DNA of 64,000 nucleotides, from contig NC_092672.1 of the NCBI RefSeq assembly GCF_964355755.1, positions 9,856,501 through 9,920,500 of the forward strand, in the 5' to 3' direction. The notes under the pieces were generated by a model that was not told the DNA's origin, made no database searches, and worked only from the letters and a program-made list of their open reading frames with translations. Numbering within the stretch: position 1 is the stretch's first letter; every line of letters starts with the position of its first letter. Below are positions 12,893-24,599 of this stretch, one piece after another. The DNA comes from Antedon mediterranea. Lineage: Eukaryota; Echinodermata; Crinoidea; Comatulida; Antedonidae. Position numbers and translations under genes: made by a program.

Positions 12893-13784
12893 TACAAACA
12901 ATAGTATTAGTCTGTAATAAACAGTTGGCAATTAACAGTTGGTATTTTATATATATATATAGGCCTATATCCCTGTGTGTTGTTGTATTGGTACTTATTT
13001 TATAATATATATGGAAAACAATAGTAATGGAAAATGTGATAATTATTATTATTATTATAAAAGAAAATGAATAGGTCTACAACTGTACAATTATATTTTA
13101 AGCCTAAACAGATAATAAACAAACATAGCTAATCGAATAGTATGTATATTGTGTATAGTATAACAATGAAAATAAGTTTAGAAAAAAAAATAATGTAGAT
13201 GAGGAACATGTAATATGAAAATAAAAAGTGGGACGAACCCACATAAGATAGAAAAATAATCAATAAATATTTGAAGATTACTTCAGTTTTCATACTGATT
13301 TAACATACATACGACTCGGGTGTAATATTTTACTGAACTCGATGACACTTATAATCCTAGTAATGTATAACCGGTGATCCCTTTAACTTATAATGCATGT
13401 TTAATGATTGCTATATGTCACAAATGTGGCATTTTATATATCAATTTGTTGGTCTGTCAAATCATGTTTTTCCGAATTAAAATCAGGGTCGATGCTTCAT
13501 TATGGTTCATCTTTAAAACTGTTCTAATGGCATAATTGTGTTATAATGTTACCTACGCCTATTCGATTCGTACAGTGAAACCTAAATACCCAAAACCCAC
13601 ACACACAAACCACCCCATATGAATATCAGTGGTGCTCGATTCAATGTAACATATATGATGAACCTTGTAATACCCGTAGTTGTTTATTGATACCTGGTTA
13701 TATTGTTGTGTATTAAAAACAAATACAAATCAACAAATGTGAATTTCATCCCCAGTGTCAAACATAACAGTAGAACTCCTATTG

Positions 13785-13966
13785 AAGCGTGGTTCCCACT
13801 AGCGACGCAACACAAGGACGTAACGCAACGCAAGTGAATTGACCAATCACAAGCGATGGCTTATTCGCTTGTGATTGCTAACTGTCTATAAATTCGCTTT
13901 TCATTGGTTAAAACGCTTGCGTTGCGTTTACGTCATTGCGTTACGTTCTAGTGGGAACCAAGCTTA
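13785..13966. mobile_element. GGTTCCCACTAG MITE, well preserved
   Basis: The ends are AGCGTGGTTCCCACTAG and CTAGTGGGAACCAAGCT, near-perfect inverted repeats. Inside, CGCAACGCAAGTGAATTGAC with CAATCACAAGCGA faces TTCGCTTTTCATTGGTTAAA with CGCTTGCGTTGCG, so most of the 180-bp element can fold on itself. There is no ORF. Inverted CCAAT motifs are present in both arms. It is one of the family from which the satellite at 49-54 kb appears to derive. Confidence 0.8.
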
Positions 13967-14756
13967 AGGGGACAATTTCTTGACGCAATGTATAGTGTCT
14001 TCTTAATTGAGTGTCCCTTGGCCGTAAATAGGTTAAAAAATACCATCTTTTTGAGAATATATACACTTAATGATAGTAGTATGGGTGTCCCAAATTAGAG
14101 GTTCTATTTTATAATATGGCCTAATTATTCCCAGTGTAAGGTACAAACGTATCTTTGCTTAACAGTCAAATACTCTATCCGGAAAGTAATGTTTACGTTT
14201 ATCATTTAAATTTTATTTGAGCATTAGTGATAAATTTGATTATGATGGTACTGGTAGGATAATAGTCTTTTCATATAATGAATTTGATGCATTTTAGTTA
14301 CTGATGCTCTGCAAGAAGCGTTCAGCAAGCCTGTAATAGGGTTATCGGGCGAAACGAGATGACTTAATTTAATAATTTCTCTAATTGAATGTTTACTCTA
14401 GGAGTGAATAAATATGTCATCTATGTACTAATGATAATTAGTAATGAAAACAACAGGGTGTAGATACTTTCACAGTCCGTCTGCTTTCATATTAAACGAC
14501 TGGAATTGCGACTACTGCTTGGCAACACACGGTGTATATACAGGATTCATTTCGTGATGCGCCATCGACTCGACGTTTTCGGACAGATGTGTTCTCTACG
14601 TGTTATTATACGTCTTACGTCATAGCAGGTCCCACAGCCTGACTACCTGGTTATGCTTGATAAAATATGTCAATGCTTTTGTTTTTAAAGAACTACAATG
14701 TAAGTTTTTTATTGTTTTAAACATGTTATCTAACTGGTGAATTTGTTTTTAATCTA

Positions 14757-14845
14757 ATGTCAATTAGTCCGATTTTGACCCGGCGTCCGAGTACACGAAT
14801 CAGCCTGAAGGCTATGAACGTGGTTGCGTTTCTTGATCAATATCA
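14757..14845 (+). CDS. candidate coding exon (MSISPILTRRPSTRIS...), unrecognised
   Basis: This is an open frame of 29 codons plus 2 nt ending at a consensus donor (ATCA|GTAAGTGGG, GT at 14846). The peptide starts MSISPILTRRPSTRIS and continues LKAMNVVAFLDQY. If the ATG at 14757 is not used, an acceptor at caattag (ending 14767) gives a 78-nt exon that is phase 2 at both ends. Base composition rises to nearly half GC only across this segment. RRPS is a possible basophilic kinase site. The phase-2 donor would join in frame to the exon at 35665. The family is not recognised and the other exons are not found. Confidence 0.38.
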
Positions 14846-15579
14846 GTAAGTGGGAATATCCAGTCTTTGAAATAATTACGATAATGTGCTGATTGCCATG
14901 GATTTTATCACATGTTAATTTATACGTCGTCCGCTTACGTTTAACACTGCTGTCGATTTCAGGATATATTATTATTATTATAAAGAACAATAACGGTAAG
15001 ATTTTCTTGATTGAACCATGTTTATCATATTCGCTTATCTTTTATATATTGTAATTTTGTCTAGTTATGAGCGAATGCAGTTTATTAAATGAACTAAAAT
15101 GTAGGTCTATAAGTGTGGATACTATCAGCGATATTGATGAAGACGTCGTTGGTGACAACTGGTGACGAAATGAACGATAGTTAGAAAACATGACAATGAA
15201 CAGTTGCAGGTCTAGAAAAGACTATTTCTTTTTAAATGTACTCAATATAAATAGCTTAATTATTCTGTGTTCTGGGCCATAGAGTATCTAGCCCACTTAC
15301 AGGTCCATTCATATTCTGACGTTATTGATTACGTTAGATAGATGATCATTACAACATTAACTATTGATCTAGCTAATTATATTGTTCAGAGTTATTTAAC
15401 GATGATTGTAATAATTTGTTTGGGGTATGATGTAACGTTGAATCGTGTTGATCTTTGTAAATTGATCAAACTTTTTATATACCTTAAACCGTTAAAATGT
15501 TACGGAATATACTTTTTTAAAATAATATCGTTACGTATTGAGTTCAGTAATTTTAAAGTGCTTACAGTAGTCTACCCAG

Positions 15580-15602
15580 GGAAGAGTGGAATTCACTCTT
15601 CC
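15580..15602. repeat. short hairpin GGAAGAGTG/CACTCTTCC
   Basis: Perfect 9-bp arms around a GAATT loop in otherwise featureless AT-rich DNA. Confidence 0.6.
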
Positions 15603-15639
15603 ATCGTTTTGTACTAGGCCTAATGCTGGTATGTTTCCA

Positions 15640-17140
15640 AGCGGCAGTATTTTTATAGTTGAATATACCAACCACATCAACAAGACAATACAAAAAATCC
15701 GACATCATAATTGTAATTCAGTGTCAGGTTCAAATTCAAATTTAAAACGATTTTATTTGATGGTTCCCCCGCTCGCCCTTTTTCGATACATCAACAACCT
15801 CTTTTGTATTATTTTACACTTTTGGCTCAGTGTCCATGAATCGTATGTTATTACCAACGCAGTTTAACGTATTTAGTAAGTTAAAATGTCTCCTTTTACT
15901 CTTATCTATCATATACTTTCTTGTGATTGGTACAATTTTAAATTTGGTAAGACGTACTGATATCAATCGTGATATTATATGTTGGTATTAATTCGTTATC
16001 TTATATTGAACAATACTTTCATTGCATTTTAATTATATTATCTTGTAGGTAGGCTCCAATCATGTCTGTTAGTTAATATCTGTACGTAGTTTTCAGAATA
16101 ATAATGTGCACTAGGCCTCTGTATAAGCCTAATCACTTAATCAAGCAATCAAAGTAACATGTATTTCTTATAATTTCATAATAAATAAAAATTAACAGTT
16201 TAATACGATTAAAATAAGAGGGGCAACATTCCAAAAAAGCAAAGCTTGAAGGCAGCCTAAGAAATACATTTTATCCATTATTTCATAACTGAAATATTCA
16301 TAACTAACTAGATTAATTATATTATCGGTATACTGCTGTCATAGTATTGTCTCTCTCTCTCTCTCTTTCTTCTCATCTTGACACTTGACATGATACCCCG
16401 TGTGCGCACGAACACGTTCCGAATGCCATTAACATATTTGTGAGTTTGCGCCACGGACTGCCGATGGTCAAAAGTATCGACATAAGTTCGCTTTTATATC
16501 AGATAGATATTTAGATAACATGAATGTGTAAAGTACATCCTACGGCGGTTTTTTTAACTGCCGTCATCTTGGGACAAGACCTACTTTCTATGCAAATTGT
16601 ACTCGTGGTTTTTGCACACATGTATAGGCCTATCTATACAACGTGTTATTGGCGAATCTGTATCGTTTCAAGTTGGAGTTACAATGGTAGGGGTTGCTAG
16701 TCTCCGTAATAGAAATCAATTAGCACTCAGTAGGCATGGGTTGAATATTAACCACACATCTTTGTACTAAATGTGACCCATCTAGACAAAAAGTCTTCAA
16801 CGTATCGGTCTAGTTTTGATGACATTTAGATCATTGTTAGTTGTTAAGTTTGCTCATTAATTTGTTCTTGAGAATGGTTCCATGATATTTGTCATTACAT
16901 TTTATTTTATAGTTACAGTAAACGTCTTTCCTTTCTTATTTTATAGAAAAATAAAGGGCGCTAAAAAATTGTGGGCTTTACAGTCTATACAAATAGTTAA
17001 GGAAAGTTATTAGGTTATACCTTTTGGGGGCTTAGAATACTTTTCATTAAGAATTATAGGCCTTATTGTTAGGAAAATTGCGTATTCTTTGAAGAAGAAT
17101 GCAATTTTATATTTTATTGTCATCAATACCGTAATGTAAT
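15640..17140. other. intron or intergenic DNA, no recognised gene
   Basis: A (TC)n tract lies at about 16347-16368 and several TAGGCCTA octamers are present. Open frames here are short and uneven in composition, and none has paired splice sites that I trust. Confidence 0.5.
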
Positions 17141-17149
17141 AATAATAAC

Positions 17150-17700
17150 TAGAGGGTACTCCGAGAGTACAAACCTCCGCCTACTGTCAAATTCCCCTAC
17201 ATAAAATGTCCCCGGAAAATATATATATTTTTTAACATTTTTTTTATTAGTTCTAACTGTAAATAGGCCAACTACACACTACGAAGTTGTGAATGAGAGT
17301 TTGGTGTAATGGTTATGTATCCAGGCTCTCACAGTTGAGATCGCTGGTTCAAGTCCCTTTGAGTTTTTTTTTTTTTTTTTTTGTGGACCTTATCTTTGAC
17401 CCTGACCTTTCAAAATTTAAACATAATTATATGATGAGTCATTGATCATTGTGACTAAGTTTGGTGAAAATTTGATAAAAACTGTGGTCTCTAGGCAGTA
17501 AAATAGTTTTTTTGTTAGTTGTAACCTTGACCTATGACCTTATCCCCTCACAATCGAACTCGTCCAAGCTTTTGGGGCATAGATCATTGTGGCCAAATTT
17601 GGTGAGAATCGGATGAAAACTGTGGCCTCCAGGCTCTTCACAGACACACACACACAAACATACAGGGGTGAAAATATAACCTCCTTGGCGGAGGTAATAA
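17150..17700. mobile_element. CCTCCGCC-ended repeat containing a tRNA-like segment
   Basis: The left edge holds AACCTCCGCCTA and the right edge AACCTCCTTGGCGGAGGTAA. In between are two diverged copies of a block with TTTGGTGA(A/G)AAT and AAACTGTGGYCTC, preceded by TGACC-rich sequence. At 17302-17315 and 17346-17356 lie an A-box-like TGGTGTAATGGTTA and a B-box-like GGTTCAAGTCC followed by a T run. Repeats ending in CTTGGCGGAGG are very common in marine invertebrates. I cannot say whether the tRNA-like part is an insertion or belongs to the element. Confidence 0.6.
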
Positions 17701-18689
17701 TAATATATAGTAGTATGGCAGACGTCTGTCGCAAACGACAATGTCAAAAATAGAATACCTATAATATATAGAATAAACTGTATAGCGAGCAAGAATATAT
17801 TTTTGTCAATGTTACTTCACCATTCTATCTGGAGTCCTATATAAAACTCTCTTGATTACTAACTTATCAATTCTTATTCTGTTTGTATGTTGCTATAAGT
17901 GAACATCCTTCTTACAGTCTCAATAGACTGTGTTAGTCTTTCTTCTGGCTGTAAAGAAAACGTTTAGGCGTCATTGACACAGTGGTCCATTGGGATAGAC
18001 TCGTTAAGGCAGGTAGTGCCAAATCCTCCTTGTATTAGGAGTTTCTTTGAAAGTTTACATAATAGAAAATACACTTCACCGAGTTCGTGGCCCCTACATA
18101 TTATTAATTAATACAAATAGTAGGCCAAATATACAGAGAAAAGCAACTGCAGTATTGAGGTGAACATTTTTCCATAATTAAACCCTGCGTATGTTCACCG
18201 TGTTTTTTTTTTACACCAACAATATGCCTTTACTTTATTCAGTTTTAAGGTAGGCTCAGATTGTTTTCTCTTTACAGTCATTATTATTAGTATAGTTTTT
18301 AAATTACCAAGCATGTTATTTAAGAATGTTTCTTCAAATCCACTACGGGATAGCAGCAGCCATATTTCGAACCGTGTTTTACCACTATATTGATAATTGA
18401 TAGGTTTAGTCGATGTATATTTAGAAATGATTTATAAGACAGTCCTAAATTTGTAGGACTAGGCCTACTAAGAGCAGCTGAATTTCGATTCATATAACAC
18501 ACTTTCCACTTTTACCATAAACTACTGAACAATTGCAATCTTTGATGTAATTATGTGATCACCATCTTCCTTTGATTTGGATATATTAGGCCTATAAACG
18601 AATTTGTAAAGCGTCAATTCCAGCAACAATTAGTGATCAAAGGTGATGTGGACTTAGATGTTACATCTTTTCAACAACATTCTTCTCCC

Positions 18690-18945
18690 CTAAGGGTCAC
18701 ATCGTGTCATCGGCAGCCAACTACGGCGCCATCACGTCTGTCCACGACAGTGTGTATGTATGAACTAGTACACCGGGGTAACCCCCTACTCATCTCGAAA
18801 GATGTACTAGGTTCTTTAAAGTGCACATGAGCCAGATGTACACTGGACCTACGGTTTATAGTCCTTATCCGAGAAGACATTGTTCTACCACCAGAACCAT
18901 GGAGCGAGTGAGCCTCGAACCCTTGCCGATGTTATGGCTATGGAT
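18690..18945 (-). mobile_element. tRNA-derived SINE, reverse copy
   Basis: On the minus strand it begins inside the tRNA head (B box GGGTTCGAGGCTCACTCGC). It then carries CTTCTCGGATAAGGACTATAA and GTGCACTTTAAAGAACCTAG, matching the plus-strand copy at 63.3 kb block for block, including the ACCCCGG and CTAGTACAT segments. The start of the head is lost near 18945. Confidence 0.8.
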
Positions 18946-19061
18946 TATAATAATATGTATTATGCTCTTTTAATCGTTTAGGAATAATACTGTAGTTTTA
19001 GTTGTAGGAGGCCTCAATGTGTATAATATATTTTTCAGCAGCCTTTTCAGAATTTAGGATT

Positions 19062-19219
19062 AGCTCTGTCTACACTATTAAACTTCATGTGCAAAATCAT
19101 GTGATTTGCCCATATATGGACATGATGATGTCATATCACACTACTATATTTTGGCATGTCACTACCATATTTGGGCACATCACACTTTTTTTGTCAAACT
19201 AGTTTGATAGTGTAGAGCT
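19062..19219. mobile_element. AGCTCT-ended MITE
   Basis: The ends AGCTCTGTCTACACTATTAA and TTGATAGTGTAGAGCT are inverted repeats. The body is built of repeated CATATTTGG, TGATGTCATATCAC and GGGCA blocks. A second copy lies at 29239-29364. No coding capacity. Confidence 0.75.
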
Positions 19220-20737
19220 TTATGTAGATATTAACATGTTTAGTATTGATGTTTAACACAACCATCTCGTTGTATTTATTACGTCGTTATCTGTTCTATT
19301 TCACATTACATTTAATAGCAATTAATAATAAAGCCATGTGACCTCAGTTAAAGATAAATCCTTTAAAGTAATCTAAACGACATTCATAATGTAACCAAAA
19401 TATGAAAAATACTCCATCCAGTTGTAAGGAACCACAAACAGACTAATTGAAATGTTCTATTTAAAACATATCTGAAGATTTATATGTTACTATCTTTAAA
19501 AGGGTCACGTTCGTACAGCGCGACATTGCTAAATCGTCAATTCAGTTTCGTAAAACCGCTTTGATCTGTGTATCTGTGTAGGTTTACTCCGATTTGGTCG
19601 TATTGCATCGATTTGTTCATTCATTCATCTAAAAATGTCTTAGAAAATACGCCAGACAAAAATAACCGTTTTACCGCATTTTCAATGTGTACAATATAAA
19701 CATATGAAGGAAGACGTGACCTACTTTTTTTTACAAATCATGCTTATGAATATGATTAATATAAATAAATACATTCTTTGAATGACGCAACCAGATACAA
19801 TACAATAACTTTAATAAAATTTTATTATAGGCATTTTGATTTTCCTTTGGGTGCAAAGATGCGACTACCCCTTAATATGGTATAGTTTGTGGTAATTTAT
19901 GTTGAATGTATTAATTACATAATAAGTATACCACAATAATTTATATTTTCCTTTTTACCAAAACTGTAACTAGTTATTGCATAGATTTTATGAAACCATT
20001 TTCGAATGTTTAAGAAGGTCATTAATGTGATGCAAAACTTTAATAAATCTCTTTATAATAAGTATGTTATTTAAATAAAATGGAGAATAATACACTAAAT
20101 ACGCTAAATTGTGTCTCCCACGAAAGATCTCAAGAAAGTGTTACAATCACCATTGAATATCACTGCGATGACGTCGTATTATATTATTTTGTATTCATAT
20201 CATAATTATTTAAAACGTATATCTATATTAACGTTCTTATTAATATTAATGTTATCAACGCAGTATGTGTGTTTGAAATCAATGTATATAGTTAGATTAC
20301 CCTAAGGGGCTTCATAGACTCATTACCCCCAGTTTATTGTTTCCCTGTCTGTTCAATCCAATCCAATCTAATCAGCTGTGATATGCACATTCCTTATACT
20401 ACTTTATAAGATTAACTCTAGGCATGGCGTTTCGGTTATTAGAAGCTAAACCATGTAGAAGAGTATAGAAGTAAATGTTGACAATTCCCTGTATAAACTG
20501 CAAATACACCTCATACAGTAGGATTTAAAGTAATAAAATCTCCCCGTGTACTCTATCTTGATTATTTATGCAGTATAGAAAACATTATTTTATTACTTAA
20601 CAATAAGAATATTGTAATTGAGGATTTTTTGACGTCCTAATTTTCTGCAATTTTGGACGAACATATTATTGTGAATATGACTATATCTATTTCAAAATTC
20701 AAAAGATTCAAGATTCAATTTATTGTCACATAATGTA

Positions 20738-20960
20738 ACATAGAATTGAATTGAATTGAATTTATTTGGAAATAATAAAATCATCATCATAAAAAATACA
20801 TACAAAGTGATAACATAAATTACGGACATTACAAATAATACATTTATAAAAGATTTTCAAGGATAGCCCAAAAAGCTTATCAGCTTATTTCCATTGGGAT
20901 CCTTGATGTTTGTTTTCCTGACCTTAGAAACATAGATACAATACAATTTAAAACACAATA
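20738..20960 (-). mobile_element. LINE 3' end with (TTCAA)n tail, minus strand
   Basis: Read on the minus strand, it contains AAGGATCCCAATGGAAATAA and GCTGATAAGCTTTTTGGGCT and ends in repeated TTCAATTCAA. This is the layout of CR1/L2/Jockey-group 3'UTRs with a short-repeat tail. No RT coding sequence remains here. Confidence 0.6.
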
Positions 20961-21124
20961 TAAAAACGTATCGTATCACCTTAACTAATTATCTTGAAAA
21001 ATGTACATTATATATATACAAGCATAGGCCCTATAGGAAAAAAGGAGTCCCATTGTTCTTTATTTGATAACTCAATAGAAAGGAAAAAAATAACACAATT
21101 CGATACAGACTAAAATGCATTGTT

Positions 21125-21445
21125 ACAGCTAGCAGGCCATTAACTACTCGTAACGTCTCCATCTCACACGGTTCTGGGTGATTCCTTCCAACCCTGTCCA
21201 GTTATATAACGAGTATTTCCACTTCCCTGTCAAGTTCTCGCATCTATAGGTGTTTCTTGGGCATCTTCTGTATCTTTCTTGTGAGCTCCAGGGGGCGTGC
21301 CTATGCATGGTTTGTCTCTCCTCAGTGTGTGACCATCCATATTTCCGTCTCCATCTCTCTTTCCACTGGCTCCATCTAAGTCTTTTCCCGCAGATGATAA
21401 TTACTTCTCGCCACCATATTCCTCCTCGCCACCGAATCCTTCGTA
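21125..21445 (-). pseudogene. LINE ORF2 C-terminus (RTE/craniofacial-2-like type), frameshifted
   Basis: Minus-strand frames carry the signature of the C-terminal tail of many non-LTR retrotransposons: GHTLRRDKPCI in one frame, MPKKHL then MRELDREVEIL in a second, and NWTGLEGITQNRVRWRRY before a stop. These blocks are the usual order 'W-GH-LR-, GRPK-TW, -EL-, AQNRVRWR'. They lie in different frames with an internal stop, so the copy is dead. The upstream RT domain is absent. The exact clade is from general knowledge and not tested. Confidence 0.6.
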
Positions 21446-21679
21446 AACATTATTGATGAAAACTTGAATTTTCGTTATTAATTAATTAGTAATTCTCAAT
21501 ATTTCGATCCATTATTATAGCAATTTTAATTATATTATAATTGAATACTTTGATCTTCGTCTGTATAAGTGTTATAATTGTATAGCATATCGCCTAAAAC
21601 GAATGAGCTATTAAAAAACAAACGATATTTCATGGTACCTTTTATAGTGTTAAGTTGTAGCCTACTTACTAGGCCTAAA

Positions 21680-21822
21680 CTATGACCATGGATTATTCAT
21701 TAATCCATGATATGGTCATAGAGATATTATGACCAATCGAGCGTGTATTGTTATGACAGAAAGTCCTCCCCTTATGAGGTTAAGGCAGAGATCATAAATT
21801 ATTCATGATTTCTGCCTTAACC
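21680..21822. repeat. two consecutive long hairpins
   Basis: Hairpin 1 (21680-21721) pairs CTATGACCATGGATTA with its complement, interrupted only by a 5-nt insertion. Hairpin 2 (21778-21822) has 18-bp arms starting GGTTAAGGCAGA, with one mismatch and a 9-nt loop. Both are AT-rich in the loop and share the ATTATTCATGA-like centre. No coding potential. Confidence 0.75.
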
Positions 21823-22910
21823 CCATAGAAAAAAATGGGATGATTTTCTATAATGTCTAGTTTTGTGGAAATCCGTGAGTCTAGTTGTAGCGGTTGGCTC
21901 CTTTCATCGTCTGGATTATCACACATGCAGCTGCCCCTTCACATTAATTACTAACAGCATGCTAGCTAGCCCCCTACAAAAACAGATAATTAAACTTTAG
22001 TTTATATGGTAAGGGAATGTTAATTATACTAGTCATTATATGTTTACGGGGGTTAGGCCTTATACTTAAAAAGCGTCAAATCATGGAAACTATAGTGGTA
22101 GGCCTACACATTGAAATCAGCAGTTCTGTAGTTTTTCTAATGCCATTTTTTTCTACAAACCTTTTAAATGATGTATTTAATGCCAGGATGGTCTACAAAT
22201 TGTTTTCTAGAACATATATTACAACATTTAAGTAGGCCATAACATATTGTATTTATACTTTATCATTTTAAAATAACTGCTGACTCGGTAGAAATGTACT
22301 ATTGATTTAAAATGATAGTTTTAGTGAGTTTAGCGTTATTGATACTGTAAAAACAAACATTATTTTAAATAGTTAACTGAAATTAATTCCCAATTCACCT
22401 ACTCCGACATTGTGGCATCTCATTCAACTAATAACATCACAGCCTATTATTAACAATTTTAAACTATAGATTGAATGTTCGTAATCGCCGTTACTGTAAT
22501 TGATACGTTTAGCGGTGATCAGATAAAACATTTAAACATTTATCTATTAACCATGATTTACCGTAATTCTATTATGTTCATCAAAATAAACGAATCAATT
22601 AGTGGTCTCGTTAATGTGTTCTTGTCATACTTTAATAAGATTAAGCTGTAAACATGTTACTACCAATTACCACCATGAATAGACTTTAAGAAATATTCAA
22701 CTGATATGATATCAATAAAAGATTTGCAATTTTGTTGAATAAGTTGAGTGTTGAGTCTATTTACATTGTGAGATTCTATGCTCGTGTTATCTTTACATTT
22801 AAGAAAGAGTTTTAATGAGTTGTATAAATATTCGTCTGCTTTTCATAATTATCAACATAACGGTATATTTTACATGCGGACGCACCCGATTCTCGTACGG
22901 CGTTGTTTCA

Positions 22911-23320
22911 TGCAATCGACGGCACATACAGCGTTGAAACACCGGTTCTCGTCAGATCATCGAAGTTAAGCAATGCTGGACCCGGTTGCATTCTGGTTAG
23001 GAGAAAGTCTGGAATCGCGGCAGGTGCTGTATATACCGGAGAGTGATGTGTAATGATAATATCGGACTAGCATTTGATCGAACCTATCTGTACCATATTA
23101 ACTTATCCTTAGGCAAGATGCTTTACTATCATTGCCTCGTCCTTCGGATGGGACGTAAAGCCGTTGGTCCCGTGTACATAGTGCACGTTAAAGAACTTGT
23201 TACACTATTCGCAAAGAGTATGGGACGTCTCCCGATGTGCTGATCTGGTAGGCGCTGCACTGCTGGCTGCCGTGGGTCCGCGGAGGGCCTAATCCGTATT
23301 TCCTCAGTTTCCAGTTAATC
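22911..23320 (+). mobile_element. 5S rRNA-derived SINE (SINE3-type)
   Basis: Positions 22915-23036 follow eukaryotic 5S rRNA closely: CCGGTTCTCGTCAGATCATC, GAAGTTAAGCAATGCTGG, CCCGGTT and GGTGCTGTA are all in register, so the internal pol III promoter region is recognisable. Downstream comes CTTCGGATGGGACGTAAAG, GTTGGTCCCGTGTACA and GTGCACGTTAAAGAACTTGT. This is the central domain that also occurs in the tRNA-headed SINE at 63.3 kb. The 5S part is too diverged to be a functional rRNA gene. The tail is not clear, and the end is approximate. Confidence 0.8.
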
Positions 23321-23865
23321 TTGAGGACAAATATAAAACATGTAAATACCTTATAGCCTATCCGCAATCCGCACGGATCATTGGTCTTTTATATAGTTCA
23401 CATCAGAGATTGCATGTTTGTATTTTTATGTATGACAATGAGAAATAGTATTTCTTTATTGGAAAATGAAGATGAACATTATCTGTATATTTCCAAATCT
23501 TTTAGTCTCTTTCTCCGAGCCATTGTATAATGAATCTTAATAATATTCACTATTATTATTCAAGAAATGTCTCCAGTCCCTTAATTTATAGTTAATTCAT
23601 TTTGATATTCTTCAATTTATTTTTTAATTTAATTACGTCTAGTCTTTATATAAACGCCCACTCTTTATGGCGTCTAGATTATTAATATTATTATGCCATT
23701 GTGATGAATATCTATTAACTAAGCTGAATTTTAATTTAATACAGTTTTTATTTTATAGAATAGGCTGAAATAATACTGTTTTTTTAAAGTGACGTAATGA
23801 ATTACGTTTTACTGTAGCACAATAGTAACCGTACCTTACACACGTGCGTTTTTGTCAGTCAAACA

Positions 23866-23994
23866 ATGGAGATCAATTGCTTTACCAAACTCTCGGAAAA
23901 CTCAGTCGATTATCGTGCGGTATCACGTCTAGCGACGTTAAACATTCTGCAGTATCGCGTCACTCTGCTGACACAGAAACATAGCATGCCTTAA
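23866..23994 (+). CDS. small ORF or first exon, 42 aa, unrecognised
   Basis: The ATG lies in a good context (aacaATGG: A at -3, G at +4). The frame is open for 42 codons to TAA; the peptide starts MEINCFTKLSENSVDYRAVS and ends LLTQKHSMP. GC content is near half, well above the neighbourhood. A possible donor (GCG|GTATCA) at about 23920 would make it a first exon. An ATF/CREB-like TGACGTAA lies about 70 bp upstream (near 23791). The protein is not recognised. A MITE begins 130 bp further on. Confidence 0.3.
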   Translation: MEINCFTKLSENSVDYRAVSRLATLNILQYRVTLLTQKHSMP

Positions 23995-24120
23995 CGTCCG
24001 GATACGGAATGTAATTTTATTTTTAGAGGCGTCGTCATGTTAGTTTGCGCACAATCCCTGTCGGCCACATATCTAAAGATTGGATGATCACCAATCACGT
24101 AGTAATTGGTCAATTTACGT

Positions 24121-24318
24121 AAGCTTGGTTCCCACTAGGACGCAACGTAATGGCGTAGACCCAACTCAAATGAGTTGACCAATGACAAGCGATAGTTCGA
24201 ATAATCCATCACTTGTGATTGGTCAAATTCCTTACGTTGCGTTACGTCGTTGTGTTGCGTCTCTAGTGGGAAGCACGCATTACGTTGCGCTTACGTCCTT
24301 GCGTTCCGTCCTAGATTA
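24121..24318. mobile_element. GGTTCCCACTAG MITE with a partial right-end duplication
   Basis: The element proper (24121-24278) starts AAGCTTGGTTCCCACTAGG and ends CTCTAGTGGGAAGCACGC, with facing GTTGACCAATGACAAGCGA and CACTTGTGATTGGTCAAA arms. Directly after the right end, TTACGTTGCGCTTACGTCC then TTGCGTTCCGTCCTAG repeats the right-terminal segment once more, incompletely. Confidence 0.8.
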
Positions 24319-24425
24319 TAAATATTAAAGCAAAAAAAAACAAAAACAAATTAATGAAGGTTAGGTTAGAACGTGATGTCTTTAACGTATACCATTTTGT
24401 TTCCCAAACGGGAAAGCATTTTAAT

Positions 24426-24588
24426 AGACGCAACGCAAGCGAGTTGACCAATTCCAAGCGGCAGTTTGAATAATCCATCGTCAAATCACTTACGTTGCGC
24501 TTACGTAAATTGTATTTCTTCTCTAGTGGGAACCAAGCATTACGTTGTGCTTACGTAATTGCGTTGCTTCTTTAGTGGGAACCAAGTA
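24426..24588. mobile_element. left-truncated GGTTCCCACTAG MITE with a 49-bp terminal tandem repeat
   Basis: The left terminal repeat is missing, and the internal arm GTTGACCAATTCCAAGCG and the right end CTCTAGTGGGAACCAAGC remain. The right end is followed by a second copy of its last 49 bp (CATTACGTTGTGCTTACG to TTTAGTGGGAACCAAG). GGGAACCAAG recurs 49 bp apart (24529 and 24578). This is the same terminal segment that underlies the satellite at 49.4-54.1 kb. Confidence 0.75.
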
Positions 24589-24599
24589 TTATGCTGTGT

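Noticed and set aside
22915-23036. Functional 5S rRNA gene
   Set aside because: Too many substitutions in paired regions, and it continues directly into a SINE body; not a stand-alone gene.
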